This document shows positions 44,623 to 55,753 of a stretch of DNA of 64,000 nt, piece after piece. Within the stretch, counting starts at the first letter, position 1, and each line of letters begins with the position of its first letter. Source of the DNA: Strobilurus pachycystidiatus (lineage: Eukaryota > Basidiomycota > Agaricomycetes > Agaricales > Physalacriaceae); NCBI GenBank assembly GCA_019915135.1, contig JAHLMK010000002.1, positions 2,790,001-2,854,000 on the forward strand, read 5' to 3'. The notes below the pieces were generated by a model. That model was not told the DNA's origin, did no database searches, and saw nothing but the letters and a program-made list of their open reading frames with translations. Made by a program: the position numbers and the translations under genes.

Positions 44623-47600
44623 TTACAAGGTTGTTGTGTGGGTAATTCTCAGAAGGCGAACCGACTCATCAGCATGATTATAAGCGATGTCCAATCCTGT
44701 CTCCCCCGCAGGATAAGTGGGCAAAGCATAGTCAGCTGGCACGTCCCGCATGTCGAGGTGAGCCCTTGCCAACGTCCGTCTGAACGCTCCCTGTTTTCCA
44801 ACGAGTCTGTACTTCCCGGTACTCAAATGCTCCTTGAAGCGGTCAGAGACAAATGCGAGACCTGTCGACACATCAGCCTCGATTCACCCGTCCCAATCAC
44901 TATGCGTGTACGCACCGATCTGAAGAGAGATCTCCGTTCCGGACTGCATACCATCAGCGAACGGAATTGCCGCAGCTAGATTATCATCCAGCGCCCGTCC
45001 ATGAGCAGCGTTGTCAGCCACCGTCTGGACGACATTGACACCGGTGGAAAGCCCACCCTTGAAGAGAGCGCGGGTCGTCGTCCGCGTAACGAACTTGCCG
45101 ACAGCCCTCGTCGACCAACTAGCCGCAGGTACCGCCAGATCGAATGCTGCACCGATACCCCCGCCTATACCACCCATGAACGCTCCGAGGGTCAGCTGGA
45201 AACCCCATTCACCATCCGTGTTGCCAGGCCCACCAGCTATATCCGCATTGAGCCCCGATATACCTGCCCCGAGAAGTGCGCCGGTGATTATACCCATGGA
45301 AGCAACAGCAGCCCATCCGGCAACAGGCACAAACATGAGTCCTGCTCCAAGAGTGATGAGGAACGCATCGGCAAGCCTGAAAGGTCCGTGATGAGTTAAG
45401 TTCAAGCAGAGAGGAGAAGACGAACCAATGCCACCAGGGCGCGTTTCCATTGATGTCGATGAAGTTGACGGGGTTGTTGCGCGAGAAGGCGTACATGTTG
45501 AATGTGCACGGGCTGAGATCGTCCAGGTTGAGGGTATAGTTATCCAAAGTCAAGAAGCGCCCAATCTTTGATGATCATCAGTAAGGGAAACGTTATTGGG
45601 GCAGCAGCAGTACAGACCTCGGGATCATAGAACCTGGCGCCGAAGTAGTACAGCCCGTCGATAAGCTCCTTGGCGGAGAACTTGTACCGGGCGATATCGT
45701 CCCCATCGACAGTGATTTGGCCAAATGCATTGTACTTGTACTGCGTGACAAGGCTGCCCTGCGAGTCGGACACGGCCACAGTACTGCCGAGATGGTCATT
45801 GTGGTAGTAATGTACGACGTCGACCCCGCCTTCCTTCCGCGTCAGAGAAGCGCGCCGATATCCGTGAACCAGGTACGAGATATGAGTCTTCTGCCCCGAC
45901 AGGATGTCGAGCTCGTATGACTGGGTGGGGTAGTAGGTCGTCTCACCATTCGCTGAAACGCGTTTGATGAGGCGCCCGCCATAGTCGTAAACCATTTGGA
46001 GGCCATCGAGCGCAATGAGTTGTCCTCGAGAATCATACTTCATGGCCCGCAGTGTGTGTCCAGCACTGTCTTTCTTCGATAACATGTTCCCATCATCGGA
46101 GTACGTGAAGGTGCATTCGGTCCCTCCGAGGCTTTCGACGCGCGAGAGCTGCCATCCATCATTGTCAAATGTCTTTCCGTGGATTCCAGTCAGATTGCCA
46201 GACGCGTCGTAGGTGTATTTCTCGGGCGAGGCATCAACAGAGGGATCGTTCGCGGTTGCATCCTTGAGCTGCCCTATAATAATCATGAGTCAAAAGGAAC
46301 AACATAGCCAAGAAGACAAAATTGTACCTGAGACATCATAGGAGAACAGGACACTACCAGACTGATCACCTTGGTGGTCACGCTGGTATCCGTTGACCTG
46401 GTTGAAGGCGTCGATATCCCACTCCTGACGGTGAACGACCTGGCCACCTTTCGACATCGTGATTCCAGATAAGACGCCGCTGTCATGTATGTCAGACACT
46501 GACGAGATTCCGTTTCCGAACTCGCAAAGAAGTGGACGCCCGAAGACATCCTCATAGCGACTGAGTGCAACAGTCGCTTTGACAGTCTTCTTAGCGTTCG
46601 AGAGCTCGAGGCTACAAACCGATTCGCCGTCGCCGCAGAGAACGCGGTTGAAAACGGTTCCGTCAGGATTAACAACGCTGAGCAGCTGCTTGAGCGGAGA
46701 CCAGGTATATGAAGTCGTGAACGCCTGTCCATCAAGAGACAGTTTGTTCGTGATAAGATTGCCGTGAATGTTGTAGTCGTATTGATACACAAGACCCGTC
46801 GATTTGGAACTGACAGACATGAGACGACCCTTGGAGTATTGGCCGCCCTCGTCGTACACGTACGTCAGGCTGGTCTCGTCTGGGGAGGTCATCGATATAG
46901 GCCGCTTGGAGAAGTCGAACGTCGTGACGGTGGTGGACCCAGTGAGGACGTTGTTCAAAGACTTCCGGGAGACATCGTCGTCATAGACGATCAAGGAATG
47001 GCTGATATTCTTCCTGGCGCCAACTCCCGGCTGTGATAGCCGTCGCTCAATCATCCGCGAAAGTCCGTCCCAAGACAGATTGAGCCGAACATCGCTGGGG
47101 TCCTTGACGAGTACTAGTCGACCCAAACCGTCGAAAGACCTCTCCACACGCTGTCCCAGCTCATCCGTCGACGCCACCACATACGGCTTCACGAGATGAT
47201 CGACTGACGGCTTGTCGGCTCTGGGTAGATACTGGGTTTGAGTCGATTTCGTCTTTACGACGTTTCCAGCAGTCCGCGTCTCGTTGCACTCTGCCAAACC
47301 GGAGGCGAATCTGTACTGCTTCTCGATGAAGATGGAAGGAAGGCCTATGGAAGGAGGGGGAGTCGTCTCTTTGATGACACGAGACCGCGCGTCATACTCG
47401 TAGGTGGTGAAGACTGGCTCATTGCCTTGAATGAAATCGCGGGTATGGGCCAGCGTACGTCCAGCTCCATCGAACTCTGTATCAGCAAAGATCAACACCG
47501 AGGGGCTATCCGGCCTCGGACGCTCAGTCCGCCAAACGTGGTTGACCCCGTCGATGTAGTCAACGGTCTTGAACCACACATCCTGCCCCCATTCCGTCCT

Positions 47601-50600
47601 GGTTTTGGAGACATGCTGCGGACCGCTGTTATCGAAGATATACGACTCGGTCTTGATGAGGTTCTTCCCCGTGACAGTGTCTTGCTGGTACGTATCCTGT
47701 AGTCTACCGAGGACATCGTATGTGTAGGACTTCCCGTCCCCATTCGCGTCGGCAAAGGATAAGGGTTTTCCGTGTTCGAGACTGAACAAAATGGACTCGA
47801 TGAGAGGAGGAGCTGAATCCGAGACATGCGTCTTCGTGGAGGTAATATGTGACTTCGTCTCATCGAAGACAAACTCGCGGTGGGCTTGACCAGGGCCGCG
47901 AACATCAACCTCGTTTCCAGCCTCATCCACCTTCACAGTTTGAATCGACCACTCATCGCCCTTGACCCACTTCTTCGTCTCCTTCGCCATGTGAGTCCCA
48001 GGGAAATAGCTGATTCGAGTCTGCTTCAGCGCCTGCCCGCTCTGAGAAATAGTCTCACTCGTCTTATTCCCGATAACCCAAGGCACGCCGTTCAAGTTGT
48101 CGAACGACGAGGTGATCGTGAGGGCCGGGGTCCCCACTTCAGGCGAAACGATGGAAAGTTTGGTGATATTTCCATAGTTATCGTGCTCGTAGGTAGCGTT
48201 GACAGAATAGGCACGCGAGCCGCCCTCGTAGTAGACCTCGCTGAGCGACGTCATGGAAACGAAATGGCTCTTCCCAGAGACCACCACATCCGCCCACGCA
48301 TACTGTCTCGTCTGCAGCATTTGGCCACCCGTGGTCTTGGTCTCCGTCTTATTAACCTGCCCGAGGAACGGGAAAGCCTGCTTGTACCACGTCGCCTCCG
48401 AACTCCCCAGCACCTTGGACACCTTGGTCATAGTCTCGAACCCAAGCCATCCCCGACCATCAAAGCTGATTCGCGCATTGCGATATGAAAAGTCCGTCTC
48501 CTCTTTCACGTCGGGCCGGAGCGAATACGGGGTGCTGACTACCTGTTTGACGACCCAAGACGGGAAGTACACAAGTTCGGAGCGGCTGTGGCTCGACTGG
48601 GCAACGCTGGAGGTGGAGAGGTCCGCGCTCGATGAGACGTTCCGGGTCATGGCGTTCGAGGCTGCCAGCGGGAAGCCTGACACATTCGAGTCGGCATCGT
48701 ACGTTGTTCGATCACTGAGCGGGGCGTAGGTGACATCGACGCGAGCTCCCATCCCAGAAGTGTACCCGGAGATGAAATTGACGGGCTGCAGCGACGCACA
48801 GCGCATGGGCTTGACGTTGAACTTCCCCTGAACTTTGGTGTTCAAGAGCAGATCCGAACGCCCAACTCCGCGGAAGTCTCCCCACGTCGAAGAAGCAAAC
48901 GATGGGCCCTGCCGAACGCCGCTCAGAGACTTGAACGTCCCGTTGCTGTATCGCAGGACAGTGATGTTGGTGCGAGGGGGTTTGGCGGTTGTCATCTGGA
49001 ACGTATTGACGAGGTCGAGGGAGTTTGTCGAGAGTGTTCGGGCAATGGTGAGGTCTCCATCGTAAAGGATGGACGTCTCGATAGCTTGTGGGGAAGGGAG
49101 GAGAGTGCGTCCATTGCTGCAAAGGATGTCCAGGACAAGCACACCCTTTTCAACTCGTTTTGACGCAACGAGTATGCTCGTCTTACTGTCCTCGTCGACC
49201 GAGTACGGCAGGAAGGTCGTGGTAGCAGTCCAAGCAACGCTTTTTCCCGCAGCGGCCAAGACATCGTCCGGCTTGTATTTGAGTACGCCGTTCTCCGATT
49301 TCAACAAGGAGATATAGCAATACTTCCGTTGGTTCTCTGTCTTTGGCGACAGGAGGAAGACGTCTTCCGCTCTACATTCATAAGTCAATAAGAGCTTCGT
49401 CATATTCATACTAGCATAATACGTACCCGTTGCCGTTCAAATCGCCCACTACAGCCTTCATGTCCTTGAACGGGATCGCAGTCGGGCCCGAGGAGGCAGT
49501 CAAAGGCGTGAAATTGCTTCCATCCGAAACAAACTGCACAAATTTGACGTTTGTGCCGTTCATCTGATAGATATAAACAAGTCCGACGCGACCGTTGCCC
49601 TGAGGAAGATGTCAGTATATCGGCGCATTGATGATGACGTTGGACTGACCTCAAAATCTCCGGAACGGAAGAAACCACCACTCGACTCAGGTTGGAAAGT
49701 CTTCGACTTTTGAGCCACAAAGCCACTCGCAGTCGAGAGTAGCACCGTCAACGTGAAAGTCGTTTTCGCCAACGAAATGTGAACCTATCGAGTAGAGTAA
49801 TGTTAGTCAGAAAATGTTCAAGCCACTCATTGAAACAACGTACCAAATCCGTCTGTCCATTACCGTTGACGTCCAACGAGAATAGCCCAACGTGATATGG
49901 CAGCGTGTCAAAGACAGAAGAAGGCTGAATCGAAAGATTCCCGCTAGCGTCGGAAAGATGCGTCGCAATACGGGTCTTGGCGGTGCTGCCCACGGTAATC
50001 TTGGATGCGATAACGACATCGCTTCGTCCCGTGGCGTGAACGTCCATAGGCATAATAGTTGGGTCCGCCCCGACGAAATTGAGCGTGCTATCAGCTGCAG
50101 GTTCTTCGAACACGGAAGGACTCCCGTTCACCCAATCGAACTTGAGTGGTCGGACGGCTGCGCCGGACGCGTCGTAGAGTGTCAGCTGGGTGACGCGGCT
50201 AGCACCAGTAAGAGGTGCCTGGTCGTACGTCAAGACGTGCTTGTGAACAAGCTGGTTGTTGACGTAGGAGGAGACGGAGGAAAGATGTTTATCGATGGTG
50301 ATCATGGAGCCACCGATGTACTTGGTGAAGACATCGGACCGGGTCGCATATTCGAGAGTGATTTTACGCTGATGAGCCATGTTGAGCGTGCGGTTGCCTC
50401 CGTACGCAATCTGTGTGACATAGAAGGAGCCGGTAGAGGTGTCGTTGTTGTATGAGTAGGTCATGTAGTTGGTGAACGCGTCAGAGATCTGCGATACAGC
50501 CCAGACGCGCGTCGCGCTTTGGCCAACGGCTTTGACGTTCGAGTCCTACGACCAGTGATGAGCAGGTAGTATGCTGGTAGATCGGGACGCGTACCGTAGT

Positions 50601-51070
50601 GTTTCCAAATGTGCAGACACTTCCATCAGGGAGATACTCGGTCCACGAAGTAGGATTCGCTGGGTCTCCAGAGACAACAAACTTGGACCATTGTTCAATC
50701 TCATAGCGATACTCGTTATTACCAACGTAGACGAGGCGCTGTCCGTCGAGGGCAAAACGATCGTTCTTGTCGTAGTTGACAACACCTGGAATGAGCATTA
50801 GGTGTGATAATGCGAGGAAGACGTGGATGGACACTGACCACGATATCCATCTTGCGCGATTGTCGCAGGGACGCGTTCGATGATTGAAGCACCTCGAAGG
50901 ACCCAGCCGAGGCCGACAGTAGTGGCAGCGTGCGAAGCCGAGTGGTATGCGAGGGAGAGCTTGGGCGCCACCTTCGCGGGAGGGATCTGAAGGACGATAT
51001 CGAGGGAAAGGGAGCCATTGGGGTCAACGGATTGCTTGACAGGGAGTGTTCCAACAATAGAGGGAGCCAT
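44623..51070 (-). CDS. Tc-toxin-like SpvB-TcB-RHS protein, 10 exons, about 1990 aa
   Basis: Proposed exons (minus): 51070-50839, 50785-50595, 50545-49844, 49784-49650, 49599-49427, 49371-46328, 46273-45618, 45565-45426, 45376-44916, 44861-44623; nine introns of 49-59 bp, all phases close. Domains in order: SpvB-like N-terminus (about 1-330, with APKLSLAYHS and VGLGWVLRG), FG-GAP-type motifs (DVNGNGQTDL, DLNGNG), a TcB middle region (SGMGARVDVTYAPLSD, GRGWLGFET), many RHS/YD repeats (YDVLGRL, YEYDARSRV, YDASGNLTG), the RHS core end (YYFGARFYDPE, then GRFLTLD and NMYAFSRNNPVNFIDINGN), and a 235-residue C-terminal region. In bacterial Tc toxins the B and C parts form a cocoon enclosing a C-terminal effector released by self-cleavage. 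Here both are one polypeptide. No signal peptide. No TcA-like partner in the window. Likely acquired from bacteria, then intron-laden. Confidence 0.85.
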
Positions 51071-51672
51071 GTTGCGAGAAATCCAGTCGTGGGCGAATCG
51101 TATTAATGCATTCGCTCAATTCCATGGCCGTCGTGCATTGCTGTTGTCGAATAACCATGCTTCCCTGGTCCCTCAGCATAGACCAGCTGATCAATAGGTT
51201 TACGCGGTCGTATTCCGGCGAAAAAAAGTCGCGAATGGGCGCGTTCCTGGGACCATTCATCCTGCAAGACTAAGTATGAAGTGGATGACAATTGTGCAGG
51301 ATACACACCGCTTTCCTCGGACAGTTTTCTTCCAGATAGAACGTGGCCAGCAAAGGCAGCGAAGCAATACAGCGAAGGCGATGATGGTGCGAAGGATACT
51401 TGAGTCCTGTCGGCTTTCAATCTCCGCTGGCTCCGGTCCGTCTCCCCGAACACACAGCCTCAGCAGCTAGTGCATACCGTAATACACTTCCTTCCATCAG
51501 ATCCTGTGGCAGAATGGATGCTCTTCATTCTCTTTGACGTCGGAGGTGTCTGCCTCCGGTTTAGATGCGCTCAAGCACAAACAAAGCATCGCTCCTAGCC
51601 TGGGCTATCCTTTAAGTATTCTAGGGATTATGCCAGCATACTAATCATCAAGCATCTACATCTCCGACAACC

Positions 51673-52638
51673 ATGGCTGAACAACAGATCTACCAATCCA
51701 AGTATGCACAGTTTGTATGCCGTATATCTGGAGCTCAACGACTCTAAAAGCGGAGATGTTACATCGCGCCTCTTGACTAACAACTTGTCGCCTCCTTCGG
51801 ACGCTGATGGCTGCATACAGAAAGTTCTGCACCATTCTCCTTTTTCGAACGTGCTAACTCCTCCCTCACAGGCAGTACACCAACCCCTTCAAGAACGCGT
51901 CAATACCCATGCCGGAACAATGGGCCAAATATCCGGGAACTCTCAATTGGAACGTCGCGTTCTATTGCTATAAGATCAATGACCTCAAGGACGCCTACTT
52001 CGTCATGGTCCATAGCGGAAACACGGAAACGATTGTGAACGATGTAATCCTCACTCATGCGGTGAAATACTCCGGCAGTGGCTCTTTTACGCAACAGATC
52101 CCCGAGACGGACGACGGGCAGCAGATTGGACAGACATCGTCCTACAAATGTAGGTTTCTACTTACTTCTGGTCTCAGTCACATGTTGACCCTCGTAGATA
52201 TCATCGACTACCAGGAGGCATTGAATTTGACAGGAACGGACAGCAACCCGATTCCTTTCAATGCCAAGTACCAGGAGCAATACACAAGGGACGGGTTCAT
52301 CCAAACGGGCGACATATCCTCCGACGCGGAGTTTCTACTTGAGAAGGCTCCGCTGCCCGACTACTCTCCAAAGGATGAACGAAATGACGTACGCCTCCAG
52401 CTCAAGTGCGACTGTATGTACTGACGAGTTGATGCGTACCTCAGCACTTCTCGCAGGCGATCCACGGTCTCACCGTCTTCCAATGTAAGGCAAAGGCAAA
52501 AGATAGCAAGTATTCATTCAGTAAGTTTTCTTCATTCCGAACACAGTCTTGCTGCTGATGCTTCTCCCTGCACTGGCAGCTTTCTCTTGTGGAACAGACG
52601 GTGGGAGCATTCAGAAGACCATCGACATTCAATTCTAG
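51673..52638 (+). CDS. Unknown protein divergent from the RHS gene, 5 exons, 210 aa
   Basis: Exons 51673-51701, 51872-52149, 52198-52388, 52445-52520 and 52580-52638 join in phase (total 633 nt). The first intron is long (170 bp). The product starts MAEQQIYQSKQYTNPF, has beta-rich segments (LNWNVAFYCYKIND, AYFVMVHSG, GLTVFQCKAKAKD) and ends SIQKTIDIQF. It is soluble, without signal peptide or membrane segment. I do not recognise the family. The alternating hydrophobic pattern suggests a beta-sandwich, which is speculative. It is head-to-head with the Tc-like gene (603 bp between the ATGs), so the two may share a promoter region; an immunity or accessory role is possible but unsupported. Confidence 0.65.
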
Positions 52639-52987
52639 GATGAGAGTACTACTACGCATTACAGACTTGTAATGACGGCGCCGTCAGATGACATTGTACA
52701 CGGAGAAGCGATGAATGATAATTACTGTTATAGTGTAGCGAACCCACGTCCAGAACACTTCCGGAAATCAATTACCTGAAGATACACTCAGCCATTTGCA
52801 TCATTCGGCCAATATTCAAAACTCCACACACGGTACCCTCTGGATGGCCGACTCAGTGCGAAGATGTCATATGACATAAAACAGCGCGCTACCAGTCCTC
52901 CTCATACATTTGAGAACACACGACAGGGAAGATAAGTACGATTATAGAAGTACAATTTTTGCTTTCACCCATTTCCCCCTCCCTTCC

Positions 52988-54025
52988 TCAAACCTTGAAC
53001 TCGCTCCAATCCAACCTCCTGAACGCCTCTTCGACGCTGACCAGATCCCCCTCCCCAATCCCCAGCTCTTCCTTCGTTACCTCATCAAATCCAGGCTTCG
53101 CCCAACCGTCCACATCGCTGAAGTTCGAGAAGTAGATCATATTCAGCCCCATCTCCTCTCCGAACGCCTCCCCATGCTTGAACCCGTTCTTGTACTCATC
53201 CAGAGTCACCTCCACCGCTTTAGCCTCCACGCCGACGACCTTCGCCCACAGGTCGATCACCTCGGCAAAGGTTAGCACCTCCGAGATGCCTTTGACGAAC
53301 TTCCCCGCCGCCAAAGCGCGCTTGCGGAATATCGCCTCGGTATAGACGCCTGTGCCCTGCTCGGCGTCGCCGATGAACGCAACCTTCGCGGACGGCTTCC
53401 CGGGCTGGGGCCACACGTAGCCCTTCCCATCCTTGGCCTTGACAGGCGGATCGTACTCGAGGAGGTTCGAGGCGTAATAACCAAGGAAGAGGAAGGTCGT
53501 CTTCCTTGCGAGAGCGGGGTAGGTGTTCACGATGTAGTCGTCAATGAGGACCTTGCTCTGCATGTGCGGTACGGTGTGATCGAGGTTGGGGAGGGAGCTC
53601 CAGACGTAGTGCTGGAGTGTTGGCGTAGCGGCGGCAGCGTCGACGAAGTGCTTGCCTTGCCGGACTTCAATGGCGAGCGCGCGGGCGCTGTCGGGTTGAA
53701 TGCCGAAAGGGTCCCAGAAGTTGGTTGTACCGAAGGCCAATTCTGCGCCCTGGCGTTGTGTCAAATCACGAAAGGAAATAAGGCAGCAAGCTAAGCTTAC
53801 CTCGAAGGCGCGTAAGACGGAGTCATAGTCGTCCAGATCGCCTGCTACGACCTCGATGCCCAGCTGGGCGAGTGCTTTTCCTTTCGAACTCGAAGGGTTC
53901 CGAGTGACTGCCCGAATGGAATATACGTCGCCCGACGATGAGTTCTTGTTTGCGGCGAGGAGACTAGAGACGACCGAGCCGCCCTGCTTTCCAGTTGCTC
54001 CGAATACGACAACGAGAGATGGCAT
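52988..54025 (-). CDS. NmrA-like NAD(P)-binding protein, 2 exons, 328 aa
   Basis: Exons 54025-53801 and 53749-52988. Motifs as in the family: GATGKQGGSVV, AVTRNPSSSKGK, AIEVRQGKHFVDAAAA, FLGYYASNLLEYDPPVK, EELGIGEGDLVSVEEAF. It is closest to the copy at 33856 (both read TNFWDPFGIQPDSARALAIE). The 51-bp intron has no stop and keeps the frame, so the unspliced transcript would encode 345 aa; conservation of the splice site in all copies argues for splicing. Two residues are missing near the SNFSDVDGW block compared with paralogues. Confidence 0.85.
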   Translation of the reverse strand: MPSLVVVFGATGKQGGSVVSSLLAANKNSSSGDVYSIRAVTRNPSSSKGKALAQLGIEVVAGDLDDYDSVLRAFEVSLACCLISFRDLTQRQGAELAFGTTNFWDPFGIQPDSARALAIEVRQGKHFVDAAAATPTLQHYVWSSLPNLDHTVPHMQSKVLIDDYIVNTYPALARKTTFLFLGYYASNLLEYDPPVKAKDGKGYVWPQPGKPSAKVAFIGDAEQGTGVYTEAIFRKRALAAGKFVKGISEVLTFAEVIDLWAKVVGVEAKAVEVTLDEYKNGFKHGEAFGEEMGLNMIYFSNFSDVDGWAKPGFDEVTKEELGIGEGDLVSVEEAFRRLDWSEFKV

Positions 54026-54699
54026 GTTGCTTGTGAAAATATTTTGGTGGCGTTTTCCAGTCCGACTCCTACTTTATAACGAAAGCCAATAGATCCGTCT
54101 AATGTCAGTCAGCACGCGTATGACGATGTCGGGGAAGCCCGGCATTACTACGATGCTTACTATGCAATTCAGATGAATCCCTCGCAAGACCACACGATGG
54201 TATCAGCCGCTGTTCGTCAATTCAACGCCTTGAATACGGTGTCAGCTCTCGTTATTTATAACAGGGATTGCGAGACCTACACCAAGACACATTAGCACAC
54301 GTTCACGCAAAGAAGCACGAAAACGTACCGGCCGAACGGTCGCCTCACACAAACTCAATTGTCGATAGCAGCTGTTTCACACATCGACGGCCTCGAACAT
54401 CCCTATAGTTTGCGTCCCTGATCTCTCTTTCCCATTGAGAGTTCTTTCGTTGCATGGACACCTCGAGGAAAATCGAGTTGAAAAGTACGCTCGACGGCTA
54501 GGCAACCAACAGGGAATTATGGCGATTGGGTTACGATCGAGGAGAAGACCTACTAAGCTCTGTACGCGATTAGATGAGATTGGGGGAAAGCATTTGATGA
54601 GAAGTCGCGAACGCCTTCCCAAAGAGGGTCAGCAGACTCATGGCCTATCCAGTATGAGAGTACGTACCGTGGTCACTGGGTCGTTAGCCACCCGTAGAA
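54026..54699. other. No recognisable gene
   Basis: Promoter flank of the NmrA-like gene, similar to that at 33.7 kb. It then has short frames on both strands (54377-54713) without motif or splice support. Confidence 0.4.
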
Positions 54700-55328
54700 A
54701 GTTGGAAGTGTAAGGGCTCATAGCGCCAAAGAACACCGCGGACTGGGCGACCATTGATCGCGTCCGTTCGATGTATAGCAGCGTGCAGAAGCCAGTCACC
54801 CAGCGAGTCATCATGGGCGACTCTTCAAGACCATGTCGCAATGACAGGGAGATGCGCCAATGAAGGCCTCGTTTACAACTGTTTGAGAAGAGGCGACGCT
54901 ACAATGGACGCCCACTGGAGAAGATATCTTGATCTAGCATTTCCAACCAAAGGTCATTACTGCAACGAGGATGATATACCGCAACGCGCACCTTATACCT
55001 CGTAAATTTCTGTCAGCATCGTCGCTTCTGCCACTGGGACAGCGACTCGGCCACACAGAACGTGGGTGGATGCGAAAATGCCTCGAGCGAATGGATCAAA
55101 TGGAAGAAGCAAGCAGATTCGCTCGCTGGTTGCTGGCGGAGCGCCGGGTTGCGGGAAATCAGACCAATGGAGGCGAGGTGGGAAGGCTGAATGGTACCAA
55201 TGCAGGCGATGTTGCACTCGATGCCGCCATTGTGAGCGGGAAGGCGGGCGATGAATCAGAATCGGATGATGGTGGGAAGAGGCAGAGCCGTGACTGGCTC
55301 GGGAAAGCCCGTGTTGCTGGGTTAGGGT
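54700..55328 (+). repeat. Telomere-motif dispersed repeat
   Basis: Ends GGGTTAGGGT at 55319-55328. It matches 32442-33010 in inverse orientation. A plus frame of 143 aa (54971-55402) covers its 3' half and contains C-L-E-R-M-D-Q-M-E-E-A and a D-G-G-K-R-Q-S-R-D-W-L-G-K-A-R stretch shared with degenerate frames of the other copies, so it is the least damaged coding-like copy. I do not call it a gene. Confidence 0.6.
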
Positions 55329-55753
55329 CAGACTTGGCAGCATCTTTTCTTCCTTCGACGAGGACCCACAACGAAAGTCTGAATTCCTACAGACATCTCT
55401 AGCGCCCACAACTGCGCCACGCTGCCAGCGTTAAATTGTATTTCCAAACCGGTCTTTGCACAATGAGGAGGAACAGCCTTCGGTAACTCGACGGAAACAG
55501 TGAGATGTCTCTCTCCGGCTCTCCTCAAACCGCTGAACTAAGCCTCGGTGTCAAGTAAGGCGAGTGATTATTTCAGGTGTTTGCTCAAGAGCGAGGTTCT
55601 CCCGCCTCTTGGAAGTCCCGACAGCACAGGCCTCATGGCGAACACTGACAGCTTACATGGACGCCCAAGTCGATTAATATTGCCGAGCTCTGGACTTCCT
55701 CATACTTAAGCTACACGATTTGGCTCCGCAACTTGTTCAACACACTTTGACTG

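Noticed and set aside
46290..49409. A single 1039-codon open frame as a complete RHS gene
   Set aside because: It starts inside an intron (GTACGT...TGTAG) and ends in another; upstream and downstream exons with matching phases supply the SpvB start and the RHS core end.
44623..51070. Bacterial contamination as the source of the Tc-like gene
   Set aside because: Nine phase-consistent short introns and fungal genes on both sides on the same contig argue for a resident nuclear gene.
52988..54025. An intronless 345-aa NmrA-like protein
   Set aside because: The intervening 51 bp has consensus splice sites at the exact position of the intron in four paralogues.
54971..55402. A 143-aa plus-strand protein gene
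   Set aside because: It lies in a member of the telomere-motif repeat family, whose other copies are broken in all frames.
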